64,000 nucleotides of DNA from Burkholderia ubonensis (GCF_001718695.1 NZ_CP013420.1:186001-250000); one strand, 5' to 3'. Numbered from the stretch's first letter, positions 35,864 through 44,643 are shown. Notes: generated by a model not told the origin, from the letters alone. Translations and numbers: made by a program.

Positions 35864-36415
35864 ATGTTGGGTTCTTCGTTCATCCGCACTTCGGTTGCGG
35901 TAGCGGCGGCGCTGGCCGCCATGTCGGCATCCGCCGCCGAATATCCGATCGGCAAGCAGCAGATCCAGGGCGGGATGGAAATCGGCGCCGTATACCTGCA
36001 GCCGATCACGATGGATCCGGAAGGGATGATGCGCAAGGCATCGGATTCGGACATCCACCTCGAGGCCGACATCCATGCGGTCAAGAACAACCCGACCGGC
36101 TTTGCCGAAGGCGACTGGATGCCGTACCTGCAGGTCACCTACAAGCTGACGAAGCAGGGCGATGCGAAGTGGAAGGCGGAAGGCGACCTGATGGGCATGG
36201 TCGCGAGCGACGGCCCGCACTACGGCGACAACGTGAAGCTGAACGGCCCGGGCAAGTACCACCTGACGATGGTCGTCAAGGCGCCGATGCAGACGGGCCA
36301 CATGGCCTTCGGCCGCCACGTCGACAAGGAAACCGGCGTGGGCCAGTGGTTCAAGCCCATCACGCTCGAATACGACTTCCCGTTCGCCGGCATCGGCAAG
36401 AAGGGCGGTTACTGA
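35864..36415 (+). CDS. ftrA: Periplasmic iron-binding protein FtrA (P19/Tp34-like)
   Basis: 183 aa. A signal peptide (about residues 1-24, ending SASAA) leads into a beta-rich domain. Metal-binding candidates are the Met/His/Glu-containing stretches MEIGAVYLQP, DIHLEADIHA and MQTGHMAFGRHVD, typical of the P19 family that binds Fe(II) with copper or manganese. Start at the ATG 5 bases after AAGGAG; an in-frame GTG two codons earlier overlaps that site. First gene of a four-gene set (A-B-C-D) as in Bordetella and Burkholderia ferrous iron uptake. Confidence 0.93.
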   Translation: MLGSSFIRTSVAVAAALAAMSASAAEYPIGKQQIQGGMEIGAVYLQPITMDPEGMMRKASDSDIHLEADIHAVKNNPTGFAEGDWMPYLQVTYKLTKQGDAKWKAEGDLMGMVASDGPHYGDNVKLNGPGKYHLTMVVKAPMQTGHMAFGRHVDKETGVGQWFKPITLEYDFPFAGIGKKGGY

Positions 36416-36473
36416 TCGGTGGCATAACGGACGGCGCGCCTCGGGGGCGCGCCGTCGTCGTAGAGAACCCAGA

Positions 36474-36806
36474 ATGAAATTCCCCCAGATATTCGTCGCC
36501 GCGGCCGCCGCGCTGTTGCTCGCCGGCGCCGCGCAGGCCGCCGATCTGCCGACGTTCAAGCTCGAGATGGCGGACGGCAAGCTGAATCCGGCGCGCATCG
36601 AGGTGCCGGCCGGCCAGCGCTTCAAGATCGAGATCAGGAACACCGGCAAGGGCGCAGCCGAATTCGAAAGCGTGCAATTGCGCAAGGAGAAGGTGCTCGC
36701 GCCGGGCGCCGACTCGTTCGTGGTCGTCGCACCGCTTTCGCCGGGTGAATACAAGTTTTTCGACGATTTCCACCAGCAGGCGCAGGGCGTGATCGTCGCG
36801 AAGTAA
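36474..36806 (+). CDS. ftrB: Periplasmic cupredoxin-like protein FtrB
   Basis: 110 aa. Signal peptide about residues 1-22 (ending AQA), then a single cupredoxin-type beta barrel: PARIEVPAGQRFKIEIRN and APLSPGEYKFFDDFHQ. The classical copper-site Cys is absent; acidic and His residues in FFDDFHQQ could contact metal. In FtrABCD this protein is thought to oxidise or hand iron to the permease FtrC. It ends on the first base of the stretch before ftrC (57 bases to the FtrC start). Confidence 0.9.
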   Translation: MKFPQIFVAAAAALLLAGAAQAADLPTFKLEMADGKLNPARIEVPAGQRFKIEIRNTGKGAAEFESVQLRKEKVLAPGADSFVVVAPLSPGEYKFFDDFHQQAQGVIVAK

Positions 36807-36862
36807 TGCAGTTTTGTCTGCGTGCGGGCGTTTGCGTGTCCCGCATGTCAGGGGAGGTATCG

Positions 36863-37705
36863 ATGGGTCAGATCTTGTTCATCGTCTGGCGGGAGAGCGT
36901 CGAGGCGCTGCTCGTCGTCGGCATTCTCTATGCGTGGCTGAAGAACGGCGACGACGACGCGCGTCGCGGTATTCCGTATCTGTGGGCAGGCGTCGCGGTC
37001 GGGCTGCTGATGGCCGTCGGGCTCGGCGCTGCGCTCGTCGGGTTCACCGAGGTGCTGTCCGGCGACGCGCAGGACTATTTCCAGACGGCGATGGTGCTCA
37101 TCGCGTGCGTGCTGATCGTGCAGATGGTGCTGTGGATGCGCCAGCACGGCCGCACGCTGAAGCGCGACATGGAGCAGTCGCTGCAGCGGAGCACGCGCGA
37201 TTCGAACTGGTGGGGCGTCGCGGTGCTGGTCGCGTTCGCGATCGCGCGCGAAGGCAGCGAAACGGTGATTTTCCTGTACGGCCTCGGGTTCGGCCAGTCG
37301 GGCCATGTCGACGGCAGCCAGATGCTCGCGGTCGTGATCGGTCTCGGTCTCGCGTTCCTGACGTTCTATCTGCTGCAGCTCGGCGGCAAGTACTTCTCGT
37401 GGCGGCATTTCTTCCGCGTCACTGAAGTGATGCTGCTGTTCCTCGGCGCGGGCCTGTTCCAGACCGGCGTCGACAAGCTGATCGACAAGGAAATCCTGCC
37501 GCTCGGCATGTCGCAGGTGTGGGATACGTCGGCCATCCTCGACGATTCCGGCACGTTCGGTTCGCTGGTCGCGACGCTGACCGGCTATCGCGCGCATCCG
37601 GCGCTGATGAACCTGATCGCGTACGCGGTGTACTGGGCGGCCGTCTGGCTGCTGCTCAAGCGCGCGAGCCGGCGTCCGGCCGCAGCCGCGGGGCGCGCCG
37701 CATGA
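36863..37705 (+). CDS. ftrC: Ferrous iron permease FtrC (FTR1/EfeU family)
   Basis: 280-aa inner-membrane permease with seven helices. Both iron-coordinating RExxE motifs are visible: WRESVEALLVVG in helix 1 and AREGSETVIFLYG in helix 4. I chose the ATG at 36863 with GGGGAGG upstream; the frame opens earlier but adds a non-conserved extension. Its stop overlaps the ftrD start (ATGA). Confidence 0.94.
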   Translation: MGQILFIVWRESVEALLVVGILYAWLKNGDDDARRGIPYLWAGVAVGLLMAVGLGAALVGFTEVLSGDAQDYFQTAMVLIACVLIVQMVLWMRQHGRTLKRDMEQSLQRSTRDSNWWGVAVLVAFAIAREGSETVIFLYGLGFGQSGHVDGSQMLAVVIGLGLAFLTFYLLQLGGKYFSWRHFFRVTEVMLLFLGAGLFQTGVDKLIDKEILPLGMSQVWDTSAILDDSGTFGSLVATLTGYRAHPALMNLIAYAVYWAAVWLLLKRASRRPAAAAGRAA

Positions 37706-39108
37706 GTACCGTCGCCGGCGCAAGACCGGGCTGGCTCGCCCGGGCCGGCCAATGGATGCAGCGTCACGGCGCGCTGATCCGCGGCGTCCAGTGGGGCGTC
37801 GTGGCCGTCTATGCGTTTCTGATTCTCGTGCCGGCGATCCTGCCGCTGCCGGACGATTCCGCGCATCTGTGGAGCAACCTCACGCTCATCGCGCAATTCG
37901 TGTTCTGGGGCATCTGGTGGCCGTTCGTGCTGCTGTCGATGGTGATGCTCGGCCGCGTCTGGTGCGGCGTGCTGTGTCCGGAGGGCGCGCTCACCGAATA
38001 CGCGAGCAAGTTCGGCCGCGGCGGCGCGATTCCGCGCTGGATGCGGTGGGGCGGCTGGCCGTTCGTCGCGTTCGGGCTCACGACGATCTACGGGCAGATG
38101 GTCAGCGTGTACCAGTATCCGCTGGCGGTGCTGTTCGTGCTCGGCGGCTCGACCGTCGGCGCGATCGTGATCGGCGTGCTGTACGGCCGCGAGAAGCGCG
38201 TGTGGTGCAAGTACCTGTGCCCGGTCAACGGCGTGTTCGGGCTGCTCGCGCGGCTCGCGCCGATGCGCTACAAGGTCGACGAGGACGCATGGCGCCGTTC
38301 GTACAAGAACGGCGAGCACGGGCATCGCGTGATTCCGATCAATTGCGCGCCGCTCGTGCCGTTGCGCAACATGAAGGGCGCGGCGGCGTGCCATATGTGC
38401 GGCCGCTGCAGCGGGCACCGCGACGCGATCTCGCTGTCGTGGCGCTCGCCATCCGAGGAGGTCGTGAAGCTCGGCGCGCAACAGGCGAACCCGTGGGACA
38501 CCGCGCTGATCCTGTACGGCCTGCTCGGCGTCGCGATCGGCGCGTTCCACTGGACCGTCAGCCCATGGTTCGTGCAGATCAAGCAATGGCTCGCGGGCTG
38601 GCTGATCGATCGCGACATCACGTGGCCGCTCGAAACCAATGCGCCGTGGTTCCTGCTCACGCACTATCCGGAACGCAACGACGTGTTCTCGTGGCTCGAC
38701 GGCGGGCTCATCGTCAGCTACATCGTCGGCACGGGGCTCGTATACGGCACGGCGCTGCTCGTCGTGCTGGCCTGCGCGACGCTGATGCTCGGCCGTTTCG
38801 ATCGCGTGCGGGTCCACCATCTCGCGCAGTCGCTGATTCCGATCGCGGGTGCGGGCGTGTTCCTCGGCCTGTCGGCGACGACGCTGTCGCTGCTGCGTGC
38901 AGAGCACGTGCCGCTCGGCTGGGCGTCGGACGTGCGCATCGCGATCCTGGTCGCGGCAAACGCATGGAGCGCGTGGCTGGCGTGGCAGGTGACGGGGCGT
39001 TATGCGGCCTGGCCGCGCCGCGCGGCGGCATTCGCGTGGTTTGCCGTTGCGCTCGCCGTCATCGACAGCGCGTGGTGGCTGATGTTCTGGGGCTTCGCGC
39101 GTTTCTGA
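37702..39108 (+). CDS. ftrD: Polyferredoxin-like membrane protein FtrD
   Basis: 468 aa. Membrane protein with about eight helices and cytoplasmic cysteine clusters: CGVLCPEG, CKYLCPVNG and CHMCGRCSGH, as in NapH/RnfC-like electron carriers. It is the fourth component of FtrABCD, proposed to move electrons for iron oxidation/reduction during transport. Translation is coupled to ftrC by a four-base overlap. A strong terminator follows after about 60 bases. Confidence 0.92.
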   Translation: MSTVAGARPGWLARAGQWMQRHGALIRGVQWGVVAVYAFLILVPAILPLPDDSAHLWSNLTLIAQFVFWGIWWPFVLLSMVMLGRVWCGVLCPEGALTEYASKFGRGGAIPRWMRWGGWPFVAFGLTTIYGQMVSVYQYPLAVLFVLGGSTVGAIVIGVLYGREKRVWCKYLCPVNGVFGLLARLAPMRYKVDEDAWRRSYKNGEHGHRVIPINCAPLVPLRNMKGAAACHMCGRCSGHRDAISLSWRSPSEEVVKLGAQQANPWDTALILYGLLGVAIGAFHWTVSPWFVQIKQWLAGWLIDRDITWPLETNAPWFLLTHYPERNDVFSWLDGGLIVSYIVGTGLVYGTALLVVLACATLMLGRFDRVRVHHLAQSLIPIAGAGVFLGLSATTLSLLRAEHVPLGWASDVRIAILVAANAWSAWLAWQVTGRYAAWPRRAAAFAWFAVALAVIDSAWWLMFWGFARF

Positions 39109-39170
39109 CCGAAGATGACCGAATCAGGCGTGTGCGCAGACCGCCGCGCCGCATGCCGTGCATGAAATGA

Positions 39171-39202
39171 AAAAGCGACACGTCCTTCGACGTGTCGCTT
39201 TT
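39171..39202. terminator. Bidirectional terminator between ftrD and hemP
   Basis: Stem AAAAGCGACACGTC / GACGTGTCGCTTTT with a CTTC loop, flanked by A-rich and T-rich tracts so it works on both strands. For hemP it lies about 160 bases after the stop, leaving a long 3' untranslated region. Confidence 0.85.
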
Positions 39203-39361
39203 GTCTTTGCTGCGAGAACCAAAAAAAGTGGCTTGGCTTGCTGCAACGGCTGCTTGAGTGTGTTTGCACGAAGGGGTCTAGATCTCGCGTGCAAGCCGTT
39301 ACGCTGGCTAATGCCCAACACCTCTCAGGGAGGTGGTCCCCACAATACTCTGTACTGCGTA

Positions 39362-39610
39362 CTACTTCGTCAGGATCAACTTGCCGAGGCGCGTGGCGCG
39401 CAACTGATAGGTTTCCCCGTTGTGCGCGATGCTGACGTGGCTGCGGCCCTGCAGCAACGTATCGCTGCTGACGACTCGCGTGCTGGCGTCGCGGCTTGCG
39501 ACGACGGGCTTCGCCGGCGTCGTGACCGCTGCCGTCTTCTGGCGGCTGCCGCCCGGGGCGCCGGTGGTACGACGCAAGGTCAGCGTGCTCGAGCGAGTGG
39601 TGTCGGTCAT
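39362..39610 (-). CDS. hemP: Hemin uptake protein HemP / HmuP
   Basis: 82 aa. The conserved C-terminal third reads SHVSIAHNGETYQLRATRLGKLILTK (named here by its NGETYQLRATR core), the HemP signature; the N-terminal half is Ser/Thr/Ala-rich and variable. In Burkholderia and Bradyrhizobium, HmuP co-activates heme receptor genes. It stands alone here, not next to hmu genes. A Fur-like site covers its promoter. Confidence 0.9.
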   Translation of the reverse strand: MTDTTRSSTLTLRRTTGAPGGSRQKTAAVTTPAKPVVASRDASTRVVSSDTLLQGRSHVSIAHNGETYQLRATRLGKLILTK

Positions 39611-39646
39611 TCGGTTGATCGGTCAATGTCGATGCGATGGAATGAA

Positions 39647-39670
39647 TTCTAAATGATAACCATTCCCATT
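39647..39670 (-). promoter_or_regulatory. Fur-box-like operator of hemP
   Basis: On the minus strand AATGGGAATGGTTATCATTT (39650-39669) resembles GATAATGATAATCATTATC, and it lies between a possible -35 (TTTTCA) and -10 (TAGAAT). Repression by Fe-Fur would therefore block promoter access. Confidence 0.7.
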
Positions 39671-39761
39671 GAAAAGAACTCTTTCGCGATCGGGAAGGGT
39701 CGCTCGATAGACAAAGCCAAAGAGGCGGCCCGCAGGCCGCCGCGCTCGATGAGCCGGTGAA

Positions 39762-40244
39762 TCAGTGAAGCGGGTCGGGCGCCTTGCGGCCCTGTGCGTA
39801 TTCGCGAATCAGCCGCACGGTGTCGATATCCGACGTGCGATACGCTTCCTTGACGATCTCGTGGGTCTGCCGCGCGTCTTCGGTGTCGTTGCTGACAGCC
39901 AGCGTCGTGCGGTATTCGAAACGCAGGAAGAGCTGCTGGTCTTCGCGTTCCTCGATCGTCATCGTCAGCGAGCCGCCGATCTCGCCATCCGACGCGTGGA
40001 TGTCGTAGCGGACTTGCTGGTTCGGCGTGAACGTCACGCGGTCACGCACGGTCGCGTTGCCGAAGTGCAGTTCGCGCTCGAGCGTCGTCTCGGTCCGTTC
40101 GTGGACGACGCAGCTGTCGAGACCGATCACGAACAGTTGCGGCTGCTCGGCGCGCAGCACGAGCCCTTCCCACAGCTGGTCGCGGGTCAGGGTGGGCACG
40201 GCCGGATCGTCGGCGTTGATCTGGATCAGGTGTTCGAAGTTCAA
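39762..40244 (-). CDS. SRPBCC-fold protein, DUF1857 (AtaL-like) family
   Basis: 160 aa. Helix-grip (START-like) fold indicated by N-terminal FEHLIQINADDPAVPTLTRDQLWEGLVLRAE and the alternating beta strands TVRDRVTFTPNQQVRYDI. This matches DUF1857/AtaL-like proteins, which may bind hydrophobic ligands. No catalytic residues can be assigned. It is followed leftward by hemP but reads independently, with about 150 bases between. Confidence 0.88.
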   Translation of the reverse strand: MNFEHLIQINADDPAVPTLTRDQLWEGLVLRAEQPQLFVIGLDSCVVHERTETTLERELHFGNATVRDRVTFTPNQQVRYDIHASDGEIGGSLTMTIEEREDQQLFLRFEYRTTLAVSNDTEDARQTHEIVKEAYRTSDIDTVRLIREYAQGRKAPDPLH

Positions 40245-40343
40245 GGGGACGGGTTCCTGGTAATGGCGGGCGCCACGTGGTTCAAGAACCTATTGTGACG
40301 CAAAACGAATCGCTTCGCGGCGCCTGCGGCCCGTCGCGCGGCG

Positions 40344-41216
40344 TCACGCGTGAATCGTGCCCATCCGGCCCGTCTGGTAATCGACGACGGCCTGGCGGAT
40401 CTCATCCTCGGTGCTCATCACGAAGGGACCGTAGCGCACGACCGGCTCGTTGAGCGGCACGCCGCCGATCAGCAGCAGGTCGAGCGGCGTGTCGCCGGCC
40501 TCGAATGTGACCGCGTCGCCGTCGTCGCCGTAGACGATCATGTGCCGCGCCTCGACCGGCCGCCGCTCGGGGCCGTAGCGGCCCGTGCCTTCGAGCGCAT
40601 AGGCGAACACGCGATAGCCTGCCGGCACCGGCTGCGCGACGGTGGCGCCCGGTTCGAGCGTGAAATGCTGGTAGAGGATCGGCGTGCGCGTCTCGATGGC
40701 CGCCTTGACGCCGAACGCTTCGCCGGCGATCACGCGCACTTCCACACGACCGTCCGGCGACTTCGCGCGCGGAATGCGATCTGCGGCGATTTCCTGGTAG
40801 CGCGGCGCGATCAGCTTGTCGCGCCGCGGCAGGTTGACCCACAGCTGGAAGCCGTGCGAGCGGCCGCCGGTGCGGGCGAACGCCGGGTCCGGCATCTCGC
40901 TGTGCACGACGCCGGCGCCTGCCGTCATCCACTGCACGTCGCCCGGGCCGAGCGCGCCCGCGTGACCGGCGGAATCGCGGTGCCGGAAGCGTCCGTCGAG
41001 CACGTAGGTCACGGTCTCGAAGCCGCGATGCGGATGGTCGGGCGCGCCTTTGGCCTCGTCCGGGCCGTAGTCGACCGGGCCCATTTCGTCGAGCAGCAGG
41101 AACGGATCGAAATCCATCAGCAGCCGGGTCGGAAACGGCCGGTGGACCACGAAGCCGCCGCCTTCGGTCGTGCGAAGGGCGGGGTAGGTGCGGTCAAGGG
41201 AGCGATCGGTCGTCAT
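40344..41216 (-). CDS. Pirin family protein
   Basis: 290-aa bicupin. The N-terminal metal site motif DHPHRGFETVTYVLDGRFRHRDS gives His-x-His plus Glu/His ligands for Fe(II), as in pirins and quercetinases. The second cupin is degenerate. Its function is unknown; some act as quercetin dioxygenases or redox sensors. It is divergent from an adjacent LysR gene, which is the common arrangement for a regulator and its target. Confidence 0.92.
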   Translation of the reverse strand: MTTDRSLDRTYPALRTTEGGGFVVHRPFPTRLLMDFDPFLLLDEMGPVDYGPDEAKGAPDHPHRGFETVTYVLDGRFRHRDSAGHAGALGPGDVQWMTAGAGVVHSEMPDPAFARTGGRSHGFQLWVNLPRRDKLIAPRYQEIAADRIPRAKSPDGRVEVRVIAGEAFGVKAAIETRTPILYQHFTLEPGATVAQPVPAGYRVFAYALEGTGRYGPERRPVEARHMIVYGDDGDAVTFEAGDTPLDLLLIGGVPLNEPVVRYGPFVMSTEDEIRQAVVDYQTGRMGTIHA

Positions 41217-41338
41217 GCAGTAGCCCTCGGTGATATCGGAATAGCGTTATTTTTGAAACATGGCGCTATTATATTGGGCGTTTTCCGGTCCGATTTGCGG
41301 TGCTCCGCAATGGATTGTTCTGGAATTGGAACGATGAC

Positions 41339-42310
41339 ATGAATATCGACGCACATAACCTGAACGACCTGATGTACTTTTCGCAGGTCGTCGAGCACGG
41401 CGGCTTCTCGGCGGCCGAACGTGTGCTGGGGATCTCGAAGTCGCGCCTGTCGCGGCGCCTGACCGAGCTCGAGGCGTCGCTGGGCGTGCGCCTGCTGCAG
41501 CGCTCGACCCGCAAGCTGGCGCTGACCGAGGCGGGCGAGCTGTTCTATCAGCACTGTCAGGCGATGCTCGCCGAGGCGCAGGCCGCGATGAACGCGGTGC
41601 AGCAGTTGCGCGCGTCGCCGCGCGGCTCGGTGCGGGTCAGCGTGCCGGTCACGGTGTCGCAGACGATGCTGTCGCGGATCCTGCCCGAATTCCTGCATCG
41701 CTACCCGGAAGTGAAGGTGCACGTTCGCGTGACGAATCGCGTGATCGACCTGTTCGAGGATTCGATCGACGTCGCGCTGCGGGTGCGCTCCGAGCCGCCG
41801 GAAAACGCGAATATCATCGTGCGGCCGCTGTGGAGGACCGAACAGATGCTGGTCGGCGCGCCGAGCCTTCTGAGCCAGAACGTGCCGCCGCTCGTGCCGG
41901 ATGATCTTGCCCATTTCGAGACGCTCGATACGCCGAGCGTCGACGGGCGGCACGTGTTCAACCTGATCGCGCCGGACGGGACGAAGCACGTGCACGAACA
42001 CGATCCGCGCCTCGTGACGGCCGACCTGATGACGATCCGGGAGGCCGTGCTCGACGGCGTCGGGATCGCGGCGTTGCCGGAAATGATGTACGGCAACGCG
42101 CTGCGCGCCGGGCAGCTTTCGCCGGTGATGCCGGGCTGGACGCTGCCGGTGCCGCAGCTTTATGCGGTGTTCGTTTCACGGCAGGGGATGCCGCCGGCGG
42201 TGCGCTCGTTCGTCGACTATCTGGTCGAGAAGCTCGACCACGGCAAATATCAGCAGCCGGGCTGCCCGGAGCGTGCGAAACAGATGGCCGAGGATGCATC
42301 GGCCGCGTGA
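41339..42310 (+). CDS. LysR-family transcriptional regulator
   Basis: 323 aa. The N-terminal winged HTH (DLMYFSQVVEHGGFSAAERVLGISKSRLSRRL) is followed by a substrate-binding domain starting about residue 90 (GSVRVSVPVTVSQTMLSRIL). The start MNIDAHNLND is taken at 41339. Divergent from pirin, so it probably regulates it, and itself, from the 122-base gap; effector unknown. Confidence 0.93.
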   Translation: MNIDAHNLNDLMYFSQVVEHGGFSAAERVLGISKSRLSRRLTELEASLGVRLLQRSTRKLALTEAGELFYQHCQAMLAEAQAAMNAVQQLRASPRGSVRVSVPVTVSQTMLSRILPEFLHRYPEVKVHVRVTNRVIDLFEDSIDVALRVRSEPPENANIIVRPLWRTEQMLVGAPSLLSQNVPPLVPDDLAHFETLDTPSVDGRHVFNLIAPDGTKHVHEHDPRLVTADLMTIREAVLDGVGIAALPEMMYGNALRAGQLSPVMPGWTLPVPQLYAVFVSRQGMPPAVRSFVDYLVEKLDHGKYQQPGCPERAKQMAEDASAA

Positions 42311-42387
42311 CACGGACCTTCAAGCACTGCAAATTTGTTTTGTCATTGAAGCGTCGCTTGCAATCGCAAGTTTCAATCGGCGAAGTC

Positions 42388-42625
42388 TTGAATGCGCGGG
42401 CCGGCGGGCCTATATTGGAATCCCATTTCGCGAAGGATGTTCTGAGCGGAAGACGGTGGCCGCATATGTTGCGAGCCAGATAGGGCAGGAAGCGCAGTCC
42501 GTGCAGACCACGGTAGTCGCATTTGCGTTGCTCGAGGCGCAACCGATACCGCCGAAGAGCCCGCCGCCCGAAGGCGCCCGCGTGCGCATGAAAAAAGGCC
42601 TTCATCTGGCGATGAAGGCCTTTTA
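42388..42625 (+). ncRNA. Candidate small RNA gene (promoter to terminator, about 200 nt)
   Basis: TTGAAT (42388-42393), exactly 17 bases, then TATATT (42411-42416) make a near-consensus sigma-70 promoter. Transcription would start near 42423 and run about 200 bases to a terminator with hairpin and T-run at 42591-42625. There is no ribosome site with a sizeable reading frame between. No known RNA family was recognised; 6S RNA was considered but not supported by sequence. Confidence 0.55.
42591..42625. terminator. Bidirectional terminator between sRNA candidate and exbD
   Basis: AAAAGGCCTTCATC / GATGAAGGCCTTTT stem with TGGC loop, A6 on the left and T4 on the right. It terminates the plus-strand RNA and, on the minus strand, the exbB-exbD transcript. 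Confidence 0.88.
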
Positions 42626-42631
42626 CTTTGG

Positions 42632-42687
42632 GCGCGGCCGGCTAGGCGCGGCCGGCTAGGCGCGGCCGGCTAGGCGCGGCCGGCGGG
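42632..42687. repeat. 14-base tandem repeat, four copies
   Basis: GCGCGGCCGGCTAG repeats three times exactly from 42632, then a fourth copy with its last bases changed to GGG. It lies between a terminator and the exbD stop and contains a TAG in one frame. It could be a VNTR. Confidence 0.9.
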
Positions 42688-42702
42688 GGGCACAACGCGC
42701 GG

Positions 42703-43131
42703 TTACTTTGATTTTGCCTTCGGCTCCGTCACGAAGCCGAGCTTCGTCAGGCCGCCGGCCTGCGCATCGGACATCACCTCGGCCACCCGCTCGTAGGCGA
42801 CCTTGCGATCCGCGCGCAAGTGCAACTCGGGTTGCGGCTTGCGTTGCGCGGCCTCGGCAATGCGCGCCTGCAGCTGTTCGCGCGTCACCGTCTGATCGTC
42901 CCACAGGATCGTGCCGTTGCCCTGGATCGCGACGTCGACGGTCTGCGGCTTGTCTTCGACCGGCTGGCTGCTCGCATGCGGAAGGTCGATCTTCACCGCA
43001 TGCTGCATCGCCGGGATCGTCACCAGGAAAATGATCAGGAGTACGAGCATGACGTCGACGAGCGGCGTCATGTTGATCTCGCTCATCACGCTGTCGTCGT
43101 CATCGTCGCTGAAACCGGTGTTCATCGCCAT
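42703..43131 (-). CDS. exbD: Biopolymer transporter ExbD
   Basis: 142 aa. Single N-terminal transmembrane helix (about residues 24-44) containing the protonatable aspartate in NMTPLVDVMLVLLIIF, followed by a periplasmic domain. With ExbB it harnesses the proton gradient to energise TonB-dependent outer-membrane import of siderophores and heme. It is last in the string tonB-exbB-exbD. An ATG two codons downstream (MNTGF) is an alternative start. Confidence 0.94.
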   Translation of the reverse strand: MAMNTGFSDDDDDSVMSEINMTPLVDVMLVLLIIFLVTIPAMQHAVKIDLPHASSQPVEDKPQTVDVAIQGNGTILWDDQTVTREQLQARIAEAAQRKPQPELHLRADRKVAYERVAEVMSDAQAGGLTKLGFVTEPKAKSK

Positions 43132-43144
43132 CGTTCACCCCGCT

Positions 43145-43876
43145 TCAGCTGGCGCGGGCCGCGAGACGCAGGCCGTCGCGAGTGGACGACGACGCGAGGC
43201 GCGCGCCCGTCACGAAGTACGCATGCAGGCCGTGCGCGAAGCGGCGCAGCTTGCTGACGACGCCCTTGTTCGCGCGGGTGAGCGCGTTGTAGCCGAGCAC
43301 CGCGGGAATCGCGACGAACAGGCCGAAGGCCGTCATGATCAGCGACTCGCCGACCGGGCCCGCCACCTGGTCGATCGACGTCTGGCCGGTTGCGCCGATC
43401 ACGAGCAGCGCGTGGTAGATCCCCCAGACCGTGCCGAACAGCCCGACGAACGGGGCGGTGCTGCCGATCGACGCGAGGATCGCGAGGCCGCCCTGCATGC
43501 GCGCGATGCCTTCGTCCATCGTGTCCTTCAGGCAGCGCGTGATCCAGTCGGACACGTCCATCCGGTCATGCAGATGCGGCTGCGTCTGGTGATGATGATC
43601 GACGGCTTCCTTGCCGGCGAGCGCGAGCGCGAGGAACGGGTTGTCGCTCGGCGTCGACGCGGCCTGGCCGAGCTTCTTGATGCCGTCGTCGAAGTCGTCC
43701 GAATGCCAGAACGCCTGCTCGGCGTTCTTCGTGAGGCGGTTCAGGCGAATCACGTTCCAGCCCTTGATGACGATCACCATCCACGACAGGATCGACATCA
43801 CGAGCAATGCGATTGCGATGAAGCGTGTGACGAAATCACCTTGCGCCCAGACGTGCGCGATACCGTAGCTTTGCAT
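43145..43876 (-). CDS. exbB: Biopolymer transporter ExbB (MotA/TolQ/ExbB family)
   Basis: 243 aa. Three transmembrane helices; the conserved family core is GGLAILASIGSTAPFVGLFGTVWGIYHAL (about residues 122-150) and the third helix AFGLFVAIPAVLGYNAL. The start MQSYGIAHVW is chosen at 43876; a longer reading has no ribosome site. Lies 13 bases upstream of exbD and 35 bases after tonB. Confidence 0.94.
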   Translation of the reverse strand: MQSYGIAHVWAQGDFVTRFIAIALLVMSILSWMVIVIKGWNVIRLNRLTKNAEQAFWHSDDFDDGIKKLGQAASTPSDNPFLALALAGKEAVDHHHQTQPHLHDRMDVSDWITRCLKDTMDEGIARMQGGLAILASIGSTAPFVGLFGTVWGIYHALLVIGATGQTSIDQVAGPVGESLIMTAFGLFVAIPAVLGYNALTRANKGVVSKLRRFAHGLHAYFVTGARLASSSTRDGLRLAARAS

Positions 43877-43911
43877 TTTTATTCCTTTCGAATCTTCCGG
43901 ATGAGGCAGTG

Positions 43912-44643
43912 TTAGTCGGTGAGCCCGAAATTGTAGGGCTGGGTACGGCCAGCGCGGATCGCCTGACCGTTCTCGATATAGGGACGGCACGTCGATGCGC
44001 GCATCGCGGCGAGGGCGGCCTCGTCGAGGCGCGGATAGCCGCTGCTCTTCTGCAGCTCGACGCTCTCGACCTTGCCCGTCACGCCGACGACGAAATGCAC
44101 GTACGCGGTGCCCGATTCGCCGCGGCGGCGCGACATCGACGGATAGTCGGGCTTCACGAAGTTGCACTGTAGCGCCGCCACGTTCTTCGGCGCGCTGACC
44201 TGCATCGTTTCGCGGGCGGGAGCCGGCGTCGCGGCCGGTGCCGCCGGTGCCACGGCCGCGGGCGCTGCCGGTGCGGGCGTCGGGTCGGCCGCGGGAGCGG
44301 GTGTCGGCAACGGCACGGGCGACGGCGCAACCGGCTGCGGCGTCGGCTTCGACACCTTCGGCACCGGCTTCGGTTCGATCTTGGGCTTCACGCGCTTCGG
44401 CGGGGCCGGTTGCGGGATCGACTCGGCCGCGACCTGCTGCGCGATCGGCGCAGGCGTGATCAGTTGCGCGGTGATCGACTGGACCTCGACGTTTTTCGCC
44501 GGCGGTGCGTTGCGATGGAGCCAGGCCGCGGTCAGCAGGACCGCGTGCGCGGCGAGCACGCCGACCGCAGCGGCGATCACTCGGGGATTCATACGGGGGG
44601 CCGCCGGCCAGGCGCCGGCTGGAGCGGAATGCGAAGCCTGCAT
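43912..44643 (-). CDS. tonB: TonB family energy transducer
   Basis: 243 aa. N-terminal anchor helix (about residues 22-42), then a long Pro/Lys and Pro/Ala/Val spacer (residues about 70-145) that spans the periplasm, then the C-terminal TonB domain with YPSMSRRRGESGTAYVHFVVG and SGYPRLDEAALAAMR. Together with ExbBD it energises outer-membrane receptors. An ATG 17 codons downstream (MNPRV) is an alternative start. Confidence 0.94.
   Translation of the reverse strand: MQASHSAPAGAWPAAPRMNPRVIAAAVGVLAAHAVLLTAAWLHRNAPPAKNVEVQSITAQLITPAPIAQQVAAESIPQPAPPKRVKPKIEPKPVPKVSKPTPQPVAPSPVPLPTPAPAADPTPAPAAPAAVAPAAPAATPAPARETMQVSAPKNVAALQCNFVKPDYPSMSRRRGESGTAYVHFVVGVTGKVESVELQKSSGYPRLDEAALAAMRASTCRPYIENGQAIRAGRTQPYNFGLTD

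Larger units (their letters stand above)
42311..42702. other. Intergenic stretch with sRNA candidate, terminator and tandem repeat
   Basis: 392 bases without a protein gene. It holds a strong promoter-like sequence (42388-42416), a bidirectional terminator (42591-42625) and four copies of a 14-base repeat (42632-42687), each listed separately. Confidence 0.75.

Noticed and set aside
42388..42625. Identifying the sRNA candidate as 6S RNA
   Set aside because: No matching conserved 5' or 3' stem or characteristic central bulge that I could recognise, and the neighbours are not those usual for ssrS.
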